This document shows positions 1 to 5,700 of a stretch of DNA of 12,876 nt, piece by piece. Source of the DNA: Methylibium sp031393925 (lineage in GTDB: Bacteria > Pseudomonadota > Gammaproteobacteria > Burkholderiales > Burkholderiaceae_C); assembly GCF_031393925.1 (NCBI RefSeq), contig NZ_JANMWL010000044.1, positions 1-12,876 on the forward strand. The letters are read 5' to 3'. Position 1 is the first letter of the stretch. The number at the start of each line of letters is the position of its first letter. The notes beneath the pieces were generated by a model. It did not search any database and had not been told where the DNA came from. It worked only from the letters and a program-made list of their open reading frames with translations. The translations under genes were made by a program, and so were the position numbers.

Positions 1-450
1 GACTTCTACCTGCCGCCCGAGGGCTGCAGCTACCGCATGGCGCTGATCAGCATCAAAAAGGCCTACCCGGGCCATGCCAAACGGCTGATGTTCGGTCTGT
101 GGAGCTATCTGCGCCAGTTCATGTACACCAAGTTCATCGTCGTCACCGATGCGGACGTCGACATCCGCAACTGGCAAGACGTGGTCTGGGCCATCACCAC
201 GCGCATGGACCCGGTGCGCGACACCACGCTCGTTGACCAGACCCCGATCGACTACCTGGACTTCGCCTCGCCCGTCTCCGGCCTGGGCGGCAAGATGGGC
301 CTGGATGCCACGCACAAGTGGCCGGGCGAGACGCAGCGCGAATGGGGCCGGGTGATCACCATGGATGCGGCGGTCGAACGGCGCGTTGCTTCGATATTCG
401 ATGCGGTCATGAGCGTGAGCGCTGCTCAATCGACGCCCCTGCGCTCATAG
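1..450 (+). CDS. ubiD: UbiD decarboxylase, C-terminal part (5' end outside window)
   Basis: This is the last 149 codons of 3-octaprenyl-4-hydroxybenzoate carboxy-lyase, which removes the carboxyl group from the prenylated ring in ubiquinone synthesis using a prenylated-FMN cofactor made by UbiX. The frame is open from base 1 and stops at 448-450. It matches my memory of the C-terminal third of E. coli UbiD (about 497 residues) nearly block for block. Shared stretches are DFYLPPEGCSYRM, IKKAYPGHAKR, LRQFMYTKF, WAITTRMDP, TPIDYLDFASPVSGLG, KMGLDATHKWPGETQREWGR. The catalytic and cofactor-binding N-terminal part lies outside the window. The last 20 or so residues are not conserved, as is usual for the family. 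A related aromatic acid decarboxylase is possible but less likely, because the quinone-type SPVSGLGxKMGLDAT block is intact. Confidence 0.95.
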   Translation, partial: DFYLPPEGCSYRMALISIKKAYPGHAKRLMFGLWSYLRQFMYTKFIVVTDADVDIRNWQDVVWAITTRMDPVRDTTLVDQTPIDYLDFASPVSGLGGKMGLDATHKWPGETQREWGRVITMDAAVERRVASIFDAVMSVSAAQSTPLRS

Positions 451-496
451 CAGCATCGTCTTGGCAATGCCCTCGGCGGTCATCTACGCTTGACTC

Positions 497-626
497 ACCT
501 GCAATGCAGGTATCTGAAAGGGCGCAGTCTCTGCGCTCCAGGAGCCCCGGACCTCTACTCTCCGGAGCCCCGAAAGGTGGTCATGCCACCTCGCCCCTCC
601 TACCGCAACGGTCGGGAGGGGTTTTT
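497..626 (+). ncRNA. Candidate structured RNA: five tandem stem-loops
   Basis: Five stems follow one another with short linkers. (1) ACCTG/CAGGT at 497-511, loop CAATG. (2) GGGCGCAG/CTGCGCTC at 520-538, loop TCT, with one G-T pair. (3) CCGGA/TCCGG at 547-565, loop of 9. (4) AGGTGG/CCACCT at 575-591, loop TCATG. (5) The terminator hairpin at 594-621, followed by five Ts. A T-tract only on this strand fixes the direction as plus. It could be an independent small RNA, a processed 3' UTR of ubiD, or only an elaborate terminator. I do not recognise an Rfam family, and I see no clear promoter upstream. Confidence 0.35.
594..626 (+). terminator. Intrinsic terminator downstream of ubiD
   Basis: CCCCTCC (594-600) pairs perfectly with GGAGGGG (615-621). 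Inside it ACCG (602-605) pairs with CGGT (609-612) around a CAA loop. Five Ts follow at 622-626. This is a textbook rho-independent terminator on the plus strand, for ubiD or for the candidate RNA before it. Confidence 0.85.
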
Positions 627-683
627 CATTGGGGGTGCTGATTTCAAACCCCGCATCACGCGCCCGTGCTCGGCGGCCTCGTA

Positions 684-1514
684 TCAAGCGCCCATCTGCA
701 TGCCAAGTGCCTCGCGCAGCACCAGGCGCACCTGCTCGAAGCCTTCGCTGCTGGGCAGCCAGTCCAGCAGCGCATGCTCGGCCGGGACAAAGTAGCCCAT
801 CGGCGCTGCCGTGATACGCATCGAATCGCTTGCCGCCTCACGAAACGCGCGCAGCGCGCGCGGCATGTGCCAGGCATGCGTCACCAGCACGATGTGGCGG
901 ATGTGCGCGTCGCTGAGCTTCTTCACGGCGAGGCGAGCGTTCTCGCGCGTGTCACGCGAGTCGGTTTCAAGCCACTTGATCGGCCGCAGGAAGTCGCGTT
1001 CGGCCACACGCTGGGCGATTTCAGCTTCCGACAGCCCCGGCTCGTCGGCGGTTTGCGCCCAGCCGATGCCGCCGCTGAAGGCCAGTGGCAGCCCGGTTTC
1101 GCGGCCGAGTCGCACGGCGTAGCGCAGCCGCTCGATCGAATGCGGCTTTAGGTCGGCCATGCCGCTCTCGGGCGCGCGCGAGATGCGTCCGCCGCCCAGC
1201 ACCAGGATGGCCGCGGTCGGTGCCAGCTGCTGGCGGCCGGGGCGCAGCGCTGCGATCTCGGCGCTTGCGAGCGGCGGCGTCGCGGCCAGCAACTGCCCTT
1301 GTAACCAGCGGCCAACGCCCTGGCAAGCGCTCAGCCACATGAGGCTGACCGCCACGAGCACCAACACCGTGCCGGGCCGGCGCCGCACCGCCACCACGCG
1401 CGCACCCACCAGCATGAGCACCAGCAAGGGCACGGGCGGCAACACGAGCGCAGTGAGCAGTGGCTTGAGCGATTCGAGTGCGGCCATGACCATCGAGTGA
1501 GTGGGGCGCGCCAT
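684..1514 (-). CDS. DUF218 (YdcF/ElyC-like) envelope protein
   Basis: A 276-residue inner-membrane protein. Two hydrophobic segments (about residues 19-43 and 48-66) precede a soluble DUF218 domain. DUF218 hallmarks are the first strand ILVLGGGRI (about 103-111), LAFSGGIG, the polar ETDSRDTRENA, and VTHAWHMPRALRAF. The order matches E. coli ElyC (YcbC), which I recall as having the same two-helix plus DUF218 plan and a role in envelope or undecaprenyl-phosphate metabolism. The exact function here is inferred only at family level. The ATG at 1512-1514 has no clear Shine-Dalgarno; in-frame ATGs at residues 8 and 10 are equally possible starts. The gene is divergent from msrA and ends 58 bases from the ubiD terminator, pointing toward it. 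Confidence 0.85.
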   Translation of the reverse strand: MARPTHSMVMAALESLKPLLTALVLPPVPLLVLMLVGARVVAVRRRPGTVLVLVAVSLMWLSACQGVGRWLQGQLLAATPPLASAEIAALRPGRQQLAPTAAILVLGGGRISRAPESGMADLKPHSIERLRYAVRLGRETGLPLAFSGGIGWAQTADEPGLSEAEIAQRVAERDFLRPIKWLETDSRDTRENARLAVKKLSDAHIRHIVLVTHAWHMPRALRAFREAASDSMRITAAPMGYFVPAEHALLDWLPSSEGFEQVRLVLREALGMQMGA

Positions 1515-1628
1515 TGTGGGCGAGGGACCCCGCGCGGCGCCGGGGCATCATCACGTTGCGACACGCTGGCGTCGATGCTGCGGCATCGTTCACGCCATGC
1601 TGACCCCCGAGCCTTGCGAGGAGATCCG
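1515..1628. promoter_or_regulatory. Divergent promoter region between the DUF218 gene and msrA
   Basis: This 114-base gap must hold the promoters of both divergent genes. CCCCG (1528-1532) and CGGGG (1541-1545) form an inverted repeat around an 8-base GC spacer. I see no convincing -35/-10 pair on either strand. AGGAG at 1619-1623 is the msrA ribosome binding site. Confidence 0.45.
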
Positions 1629-2174
1629 ATGACTGTCCCCGTTCTGCAAACCGCCACCCTCGGCGGCGGCTGCTTCTGGTGTACCGAGACGGTGTTTCTC
1701 GACGTCGACGGCGTCACCGCCGTCGAGTCCGGTTACTGCAACGGGCATGTCAACAACCCGAGCTACGAACAGGTCTGCAGCGGCGCCACGGGCCATGTGG
1801 AAGTGGTTCGCGTGCAGTTCGATCCCGAGCGACTCGGCTTTCGAGAGCTGCTCGAGATTTTTTTCGTGGTGCATGACCCGACCACGCCCAACCGCCAGGG
1901 CAACGACGTCGGCACCCAGTACCGCTCGGGCATCTACACGCATGGCGAGCGGCAGGCCGAGACGGCCCGGGAAGTGATTGCCGAACTGCAGGCGAGCGGC
2001 GCGGTGCGCGGGCGCATCGTCACCGAGGTCGTGCCCGAGACCAATTACTGGCGTGCCGAGGACTACCACCAGAACTACTTCGCCCAGCATCCCGGGCAGG
2101 GCTACTGCGCCTTCATCGTCGCGCCCAAGCTGGACAAGTTTCGCAAGACCTTCGCGGCGCGGCAGCGTCGCTGA
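1629..2174 (+). CDS. msrA: Peptide-methionine (S)-S-oxide reductase MsrA
   Basis: A 181-residue cytoplasmic repair enzyme that reduces methionine-S-sulfoxide in proteins and free methionine. The family active site GCFWCTE is present, with catalytic Cys15 and the usual Glu20. GHVEVVRV, FDP, HDPTTPNRQGNDVGTQYRS and NYWRAEDYHQNYF are all intact. YCAFIVAPKLDKFRK at the C-terminus carries a cysteine suited to the resolving step, as in other MsrA proteins. The common GYxGG motif reads GYCNG (residues 35-39), adding cysteines at 37 and 50. The start at 1629 is chosen because AGGAG (1619-1623) sits five bases upstream and MsrA similarity begins there; the open frame continues to 1497 but has no such support. 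The stop is 22 bases from the convergent pdxH stop. No MsrB partner is visible. Confidence 0.95.
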   Translation: MTVPVLQTATLGGGCFWCTETVFLDVDGVTAVESGYCNGHVNNPSYEQVCSGATGHVEVVRVQFDPERLGFRELLEIFFVVHDPTTPNRQGNDVGTQYRSGIYTHGERQAETAREVIAELQASGAVRGRIVTEVVPETNYWRAEDYHQNYFAQHPGQGYCAFIVAPKLDKFRKTFAARQRR

Positions 2175-2196
2175 GCCACACCGGGTCGCCGCCTGA

Positions 2197-2841
2197 TCAC
2201 GGCGCCAGACGCTCGCGCAGCCAGCCACTCCCGGTTTGCGGCGTGTAGCGCAGGCGATCGTGCAGCCGGCTCCTGCGCCCCTGCCAGAACTCCCAGCGCT
2301 CGGGCAGCAGGCGAAAGCCGCCCCAATGCGGCGGGCGGGGCGGGCTGAGCGCGAATCTGACGCCGAATTTCGCCGCATTGGCCACGAGAACGGCGCGCGA
2401 GGTGATGACCTGGCTTTGCGGCGAGGCCCAGGCGCCCAGGCGTGAGTCGAGCGGGCGGGAGTGGAAGTAGGCGTCGGATTCCTCGTTGCTGGTCTTCTCG
2501 ACCCTGCCCTCGATACGCACCACGCGCTCGAGCTCGACCCAGTGGAACTGCAGCGCCGCGACCGGATTCGCGGCCAGTTCCCGGCCCTTGCGGCTTTCGT
2601 AGTTGGTGTACCAGACGATGCCGCGCGCATCCAGGCCTTTGAGCAGCACCACGCGGGTCGACGGCCGACCGTCCACGCCCACCGTTGCCAGCGTCATCGC
2701 GTTGGGCTCGGGCAGTTGCGCCGCAAGTGCTTGTTCGAGCCAGCGCTCGAACTGCGCCAGCGGATTGGCGGCCGAGTGCGTCTCGTCGAGCTCACCTTGC
2801 TCGTAGTTCTTGCGCAGGTCGGCGATGTGGTGGGCGTCCAT
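2197..2841 (-). CDS. pdxH: Pyridoxamine 5'-phosphate oxidase PdxH
   Basis: A 214-residue FMN enzyme that oxidises pyridoxine or pyridoxamine 5'-phosphate to pyridoxal 5'-phosphate, the last step of vitamin B6 synthesis and salvage. It follows E. coli PdxH along its length: IADLRKNYEQG at the start, AMTLATV, RVVLLKG, WYTNYESRKG, FHWVELERVVRIEG, YFHSRPLDSRLGAWAS, FWGGFR-like HWGGFR. The family signature WEFWQGRRSRLHDR is at residues 183-196, and it ends ERLAP. The ATG at 2839-2841 is preferred to the TTG two codons upstream, because E. coli-like sequence starts there. No Shine-Dalgarno precedes it; a TACACT -10-like box lies 7 bases before the ATG, so the message may be leaderless. Confidence 0.95.
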   Translation of the reverse strand: MDAHHIADLRKNYEQGELDETHSAANPLAQFERWLEQALAAQLPEPNAMTLATVGVDGRPSTRVVLLKGLDARGIVWYTNYESRKGRELAANPVAALQFHWVELERVVRIEGRVEKTSNEESDAYFHSRPLDSRLGAWASPQSQVITSRAVLVANAAKFGVRFALSPPRPPHWGGFRLLPERWEFWQGRRSRLHDRLRYTPQTGSGWLRERLAP

Positions 2842-2871
2842 GCGCAAAAGTGTAGGCGCGCGTCACGCGCG
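2842..2871 (-). promoter_or_regulatory. Putative pdxH promoter with spacer palindrome
   Basis: On the minus strand TACACT (2854 to 2849) resembles a sigma-70 -10 box. Immediately upstream is a perfect 15-bp palindrome, CGCGCGT-C-ACGCGCG on the plus strand (2857-2871), which would fill the -35/-10 spacer. The hexamer 17 bases upstream of the -10 (CGGGAT) is a poor -35, so an activator or repressor site is plausible. The region is CG-rich, so such palindromes arise easily. Confidence 0.35.
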
Positions 2872-3055
2872 ATCCCGCGCCGCGGCGAATCGCGAATCGC
2901 CTCACGATGATGCGCGGCGCGAACGCGAGCGCTCGGTCGTCGTCAGTGATCGGCGCTCTTGGCAGCGGCGGGACGAGGGGAAGGCCTTAGGTGAAGCTCC
3001 CACTTCCGTTCGGTGCGACTGCGCGGTGTCATGCCTGCACGATCAGGACTTGAAC

Positions 3056-3061
3056 AAGAGG
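3056..3061 (+). promoter_or_regulatory. Ribosome binding site that sets a GTG start
   Basis: AAGAGG lies seven bases before the GTG at 3069 and selects it over the out-of-frame GTG at 3061. Confidence 0.6.
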
Positions 3062-3068
3062 TGCGCCG

Positions 3069-3704
3069 GTGACGCAAGCGGTGGTGGTGGTGTTGGCGGC
3101 GGGACGGGGTTCGCGCTTCGCTGGCGAGCGTGCGGGCCACGGTCACAAGCTCGAGCAACCGTTTGGCGCCTCGACGGTGCTCGGCACCACCTTGGCCCAT
3201 GCCATGCAAAGCGGGCTGCCGGTGGTGGTGGTGGTCACCGAGCCGTTGCTTGCGCATGCGACGTCCCTGCTGGCGGCGCGCGACATCGTCGTCCTTCCCG
3301 AAATGGGCGACCCGGCCAGCAGTGCGCCGCTTGGCATGGGTTACTCCATCGCGAGCGGCGTGTCCGTGCGCCCCAACGCGCGCGGTTGGCTGGTGCTGCC
3401 GGGCGACATGCCGATGGTGCAGCCCGCCACCTTGCGCTCCGTTGCCACCGCCCTGGCCCAGCACCCGGTTGTGTATGCGCAGCATCAGGGCCGGCCCGGC
3501 CATCCGGTGGCCTTCGCGTCCGAGCTGTACTCCGAGCTGGCCACGCTCAGCGGCGACGAAGGCGCCCGCCGCCTGATCGCCCGCTACCCCGCGCACGGCG
3601 AGGAAGTGCCTGACCGCGGCGTGCTGCTCGATCTGGACACCGAAGCAGACCTACACCACCTGCGCGCCGCGCACGCCCTGCTTGCGGCGGCGGTCGCGAC
3701 CTGA
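3069..3704 (+). CDS. MobA/MocA-like nucleotidyltransferase
   Basis: A 211-residue NTP-transferase of the molybdenum-cofactor type. Motifs in order: the nucleotide-binding loop VLAAGRGSRFAG (residues 8-19) with Lys27; SAPLGMGYSIASG (about 85-97); the metal site LPGDMP (110-115, Asp113); GRPGHPVAF; and a C-terminal LLDLDTEADLHHL. This pattern is that of MocA (molybdopterin cytidylyltransferase) and the related MobA-like proteins that serve xanthine dehydrogenase-type enzymes. The usual MocA GNPV reads GHPV here. No molybdenum-enzyme gene lies nearby, so cytidylyl versus guanylyl transfer cannot be settled from context. The GTG start is supported by an AAGAGG site seven bases upstream. It stands alone, with the chaC-type gene converging 90 bases beyond its stop. 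Confidence 0.85.
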   Translation: MTQAVVVVLAAGRGSRFAGERAGHGHKLEQPFGASTVLGTTLAHAMQSGLPVVVVVTEPLLAHATSLLAARDIVVLPEMGDPASSAPLGMGYSIASGVSVRPNARGWLVLPGDMPMVQPATLRSVATALAQHPVVYAQHQGRPGHPVAFASELYSELATLSGDEGARRLIARYPAHGEEVPDRGVLLDLDTEADLHHLRAAHALLAAAVAT

Positions 3705-3794
3705 GAGATTGGCCGGCGGCCTGGCTTGATGCAAAGGCGACCGGGGCCGAGGCCCGGGCGGACGCAGGGGAGAAGGTGACCCGCAGGCTGCCGG
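3705..3794. other. Gap between convergent genes with a GC-rich hairpin
   Basis: Near 3739-3756 the sequence can form a CCGGG-GCC / GGC-CCGG stem with one bulged base. No T-tract follows on either strand, so it is not a standard intrinsic terminator. Nothing else stands out. Confidence 0.3.
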
Positions 3795-4490
3795 CTAAGC
3801 CGCCAAACCGTGCCGCCTGGCCAGCGCGAGTTGGCGCTCCACCGCCACGTCGCGGATGCCGAACTTGCGCAGGCAACTGGCGGTTTGCACCAGGTACTCG
3901 AGCGTGCTGCCGAAGCGCCCGCGAGCATGGCGCAACACGGCGAGCAAGCTGTCGTCGTCGAGTTGGCCGGTGTAGTTGGGGCTGCATTTGCTCAAGGTGA
4001 ATGCGAGCGCGTCGACCGGGCCTTGCGGCGTCTGGCAGGGCAGCCATTTGGGATCGTAGACGCCGGTGGGCATCTCGCGCGCCCAGAGGCGCCGCAGCTC
4101 GCTCTCGGCACGGTCGCGCTCGATGCGGTAGACCATGCCCCGGCACGAGCCGCCGCAGACCAGTGCGAACACGAGGCCGGGCGACTCGGGCGTGCCGCGG
4201 TTCACGCGAGAGCGCATCTGCAGGGCGCGGTGGTGGCCGTGTACGCGGGCCAGACGTTGTTCGGTGGCGTGGAATTCGGGACGCCAGATCAGCGACGCGT
4301 AGCCGAACACCCACAGGTCTCGAGTCGCGTCGCGTTCCGCGAGCGTGCGTTGAAGCAGGGCTTCGGGGTCACGCAGCGGTGCCACGCTGCAAGTGACGCC
4401 GTCCGCCGTGTCGGCCGGTCGGGGATCGTGATCGAAGGCTTGTTGCACACAAAGAGATTGCGATGCGAGGGCCTCGTTGTCAAGCCGCAA
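3795..4490 (-). CDS. chaC: ChaC-type gamma-glutamylcyclotransferase
   Basis: Up to 231 residues; a cytoplasmic enzyme that splits glutathione to 5-oxoproline and Cys-Gly. The substrate loop is VFGYASLIWRP (about residues 61-71 of the long form) where E. coli ChaC, as I recall it, has FGYGSLMWNP. LWAREMPTGVYDPKW (about 135-149) aligns with LWKREMITGCYLPTW of E. coli, with Glu139 the expected catalytic residue. A-F-xx-S, PNYTG and YL follow as in the family. The start is uncertain. The longest form begins at a TTG with no good ribosome site, and a consensus TTGACA lies inside its first codons. GTG at 4446-4448 or GTG at 4383-4385 are alternatives; the first leaves an N-terminal lead close in length to E. 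coli ChaC. gloA lies 100 bases upstream on the same strand. Confidence 0.85.
   Translation of the reverse strand: MRLDNEALASQSLCVQQAFDHDPRPADTADGVTCSVAPLRDPEALLQRTLAERDATRDLWVFGYASLIWRPEFHATEQRLARVHGHHRALQMRSRVNRGTPESPGLVFALVCGGSCRGMVYRIERDRAESELRRLWAREMPTGVYDPKWLPCQTPQGPVDALAFTLSKCSPNYTGQLDDDSLLAVLRHARGRFGSTLEYLVQTASCLRKFGIRDVAVERQLALARRHGLAA
4455..4483 (-). promoter_or_regulatory. Possible sigma-70 promoter for the chaC-type gene
   Basis: On the minus strand a perfect -35 TTGACA (4483 to 4478) is followed after 17 bases by CAATCT (4460 to 4455), which keeps only the conserved second A and last T of a -10 box. If real, transcription would start near 4448, at an in-frame GTG, and the TTG start at 4490 could not be used from it. 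Confidence 0.35.
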
Positions 4491-4562
4491 GCGGTCCCGA
4501 GGCGCGCAAAAGTCCGCATGCAGCAGCGCCCACGCAACGCAATTTGCAACGCGGCGTATCGG

Positions 4563-4578
4563 TGCGGCTCGGGCCGCA
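4563..4578 (-). other. Hairpin between gloA and the chaC-type gene
   Basis: TGCGGC (4563-4568) and GCCGCA (4573-4578) form a perfect 6-bp stem with a 4-base loop, beginning 12 bases beyond the gloA stop. There is no T-tract, so partial termination or mRNA 3'-end protection is more likely than full termination. Confidence 0.4.
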
Positions 4579-4590
4579 TTCGCCGATCGA

Positions 4591-4986
4591 TCAGGAGCGT
4601 TCGATCAGCTCGATCTTGTAGCCGTCCGGGTCGGTGATGAATGCAATGACCGTGCTGCCGCCGGCCACCGGCCCGGCCTCGCGCGTGATGGCGCCGCCCA
4701 GGGCCGCGGCCTTGCCGCGCACCGCCGCGCACGTGGCCGCCACATCGGCCACGCCGATGGCGATGTGGCCGTAGGCGGTGCCCAGCTCGTAGCGGCTCAC
4801 GCCGTGGTTGTGGGTCAGCTCGAGCTCGGCATGCTCCGGGTTGGTGCCGTAGCCGAGAAAGGCGAGGCTGTACTTCTGCTCGGCTCGCTCGGTGGTGCGC
4901 AGCAGCCGCATGCCGAGCACTTGCGTGTAGAAGTCGATCGAGCGTTGCAGGTCGCCGACGCGCAGCATGGTGTGAAGCAGTCTCAT
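4591..4986 (-). CDS. gloA: Lactoylglutathione lyase (glyoxalase I)
   Basis: A 131-residue metalloenzyme that turns the methylglyoxal-glutathione hemithioacetal into S-lactoylglutathione. It matches the remembered E. coli GloA nearly residue for residue at the start (MRLLHTMLRVGDLQRSIDFY), through KYSLAF-GYG and YELGTAYGHIAI, to REAGPV-GGSTVIAF and DPDGYKIELIE. The metal ligands are all present: His5, Glu56, His74 and Glu126. Four residues (within GKAAALGG) are inserted before REAGPV relative to E. coli, which moves the last ligand from about 122 to 126. The short length without the eukaryotic insert suggests the Ni/Co-dependent class. The ATG is fixed by the conserved N-terminus, although the ribosome site is weak. 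It heads a possible two-gene glutathione unit with the chaC-type gene. Confidence 0.97.
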   Translation of the reverse strand: MRLLHTMLRVGDLQRSIDFYTQVLGMRLLRTTERAEQKYSLAFLGYGTNPEHAELELTHNHGVSRYELGTAYGHIAIGVADVAATCAAVRGKAAALGGAITREAGPVAGGSTVIAFITDPDGYKIELIERS

Positions 4987-5124
4987 CTCGAGGGTGGCGC
5001 AATGAAGAAAAGGGTGGAGACGGGCAACGGTGCAAGAGCGTACCGCGTTGTGCGCGATCGATCCTCTGCACGTCTTGCACGCGAATGCACGGCGGCCCCG
5101 CAGGCGTTCGCGCCCGCGCGCCCC
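4987..5124 (-). promoter_or_regulatory. Upstream region of gloA with three TGCACG repeats
   Basis: A 138-base gap upstream of gloA and downstream of the GDT1 gene. TGCACG occurs three times in direct orientation at 5067-5072, 5076-5081 and 5086-5091, about one helical turn apart, some 80-105 bases upstream of the gloA ATG. No clear sigma-70 promoter is seen. Confidence 0.3.
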
Positions 5125-5700
5125 TCAGGGCCCGACGCCCGCCAGCACCAGCACGCCGAGCAGTGCGAACACCAAGGCCGCAATGCGGCGCATCCAGGCG
5201 AACGGCACGAGCCGCAGCGCGCGCTCACCCAGCAGTACGGCCGGCACGTCGGCCAGCAGCATGCCCAGCGTGGTGCCGGCCGTCACCACCACCGGCGAGG
5301 CGTACCTGGCGGCCAGCATGACGGTCGCGATCTGAGTCTTGTCGCCCATCTCGGCGAGAAAGAAGGCGACCAGCGTGACCCCGAAGACACCGAGCGAGGA
5401 GGGCGCGGGCGCCGCGTCGTCGTCCATCTTGTCGGCCACGAGCGTCCACGCGGCGACGGCCAGGAAGCTCAGTGCCAGCGCCCAGCGCAACCGCTCGGCC
5501 GACACCACGCTCTGCACCCATGCGCCGAGCGCGCTGGCGCCGGCATGGTTGGCCAGCGTGGCCACCAGGATGCCCAGGATGATCGGCCACGGCCGCCGAA
5601 ACCGAGCCGCCAGCAGCAGCGCGAGCAGCTGCGTCTTGTCGCCGATTTCGCCGAGTGCCACCACGCCGGTGGAGACGGCGAACGCTTCCCAGCTCGACAT
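5125..5700 (-). CDS. GDT1/TMEM165-family (UPF0016) cation exporter, MneA-like
   Basis: A 191-residue inner-membrane protein of about six helices, arranged as two homologous halves. Each half carries the family signature E-x-G-D-K-T-Q: EIGDKTQ at residues 18-24 and EMGDKTQ at 117-123. These acidic motifs form the cation pathway. Bacterial members (MneA, cyanobacterial Mnx) export manganese and eukaryotic ones move Mn/Ca with protons, so Mn export is the likely role. A charged, Asp-rich linker (about 90-100) joins the halves. The ATG at 5698-5700 overlaps the stop of the upstream SDR gene by one base (TGATG on the minus strand), so it is probably translated by coupling. No yybP-ykoY Mn riboswitch is seen; none would be expected directly before an internal operon gene. 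Confidence 0.92.
   Translation of the reverse strand: MSSWEAFAVSTGVVALGEIGDKTQLLALLLAARFRRPWPIILGILVATLANHAGASALGAWVQSVVSAERLRWALALSFLAVAAWTLVADKMDDDAAPAPSSLGVFGVTLVAFFLAEMGDKTQIATVMLAARYASPVVVTAGTTLGMLLADVPAVLLGERALRLVPFAWMRRIAALVFALLGVLVLAGVGP

Larger units (their letters stand above)
451..683 (+). other. Intergenic region between convergent genes, rich in hairpins
   Basis: This 233-base gap lies between the ubiD stop and the stop of the minus-strand DUF218 gene. I see no convincing coding frame. It is dominated by five consecutive hairpins (497-621) ending in a T-tract, listed separately. A 9-base direct repeat, GGAGCCCCG, occurs at 541-549 and 564-572. A further 7-bp inverted repeat (GGGGTTT at 618-624 with AAACCCC at 646-652) overlaps the terminator and may serve the opposite strand, but it has no T-tract in that direction. 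Confidence 0.7.

Noticed and set aside
497..591. CsrB/RsmZ-like RNA
   Set aside because: GGA triplets are present but lie in stems or linkers, not in hairpin loops as such sponge RNAs require.
1590..2630. Minus-strand open frame of 346 codons
   Set aside because: It covers msrA in antisense and part of pdxH in another frame. Both are clear genes, and the product is Arg/Ser/Pro-rich.
5000..5700. Possible yybP-ykoY Mn riboswitch for the GDT1-family gene
   Set aside because: The gene starts inside the stop of the SDR gene, leaving no leader, and I found no matching structure upstream of the SDR gene.
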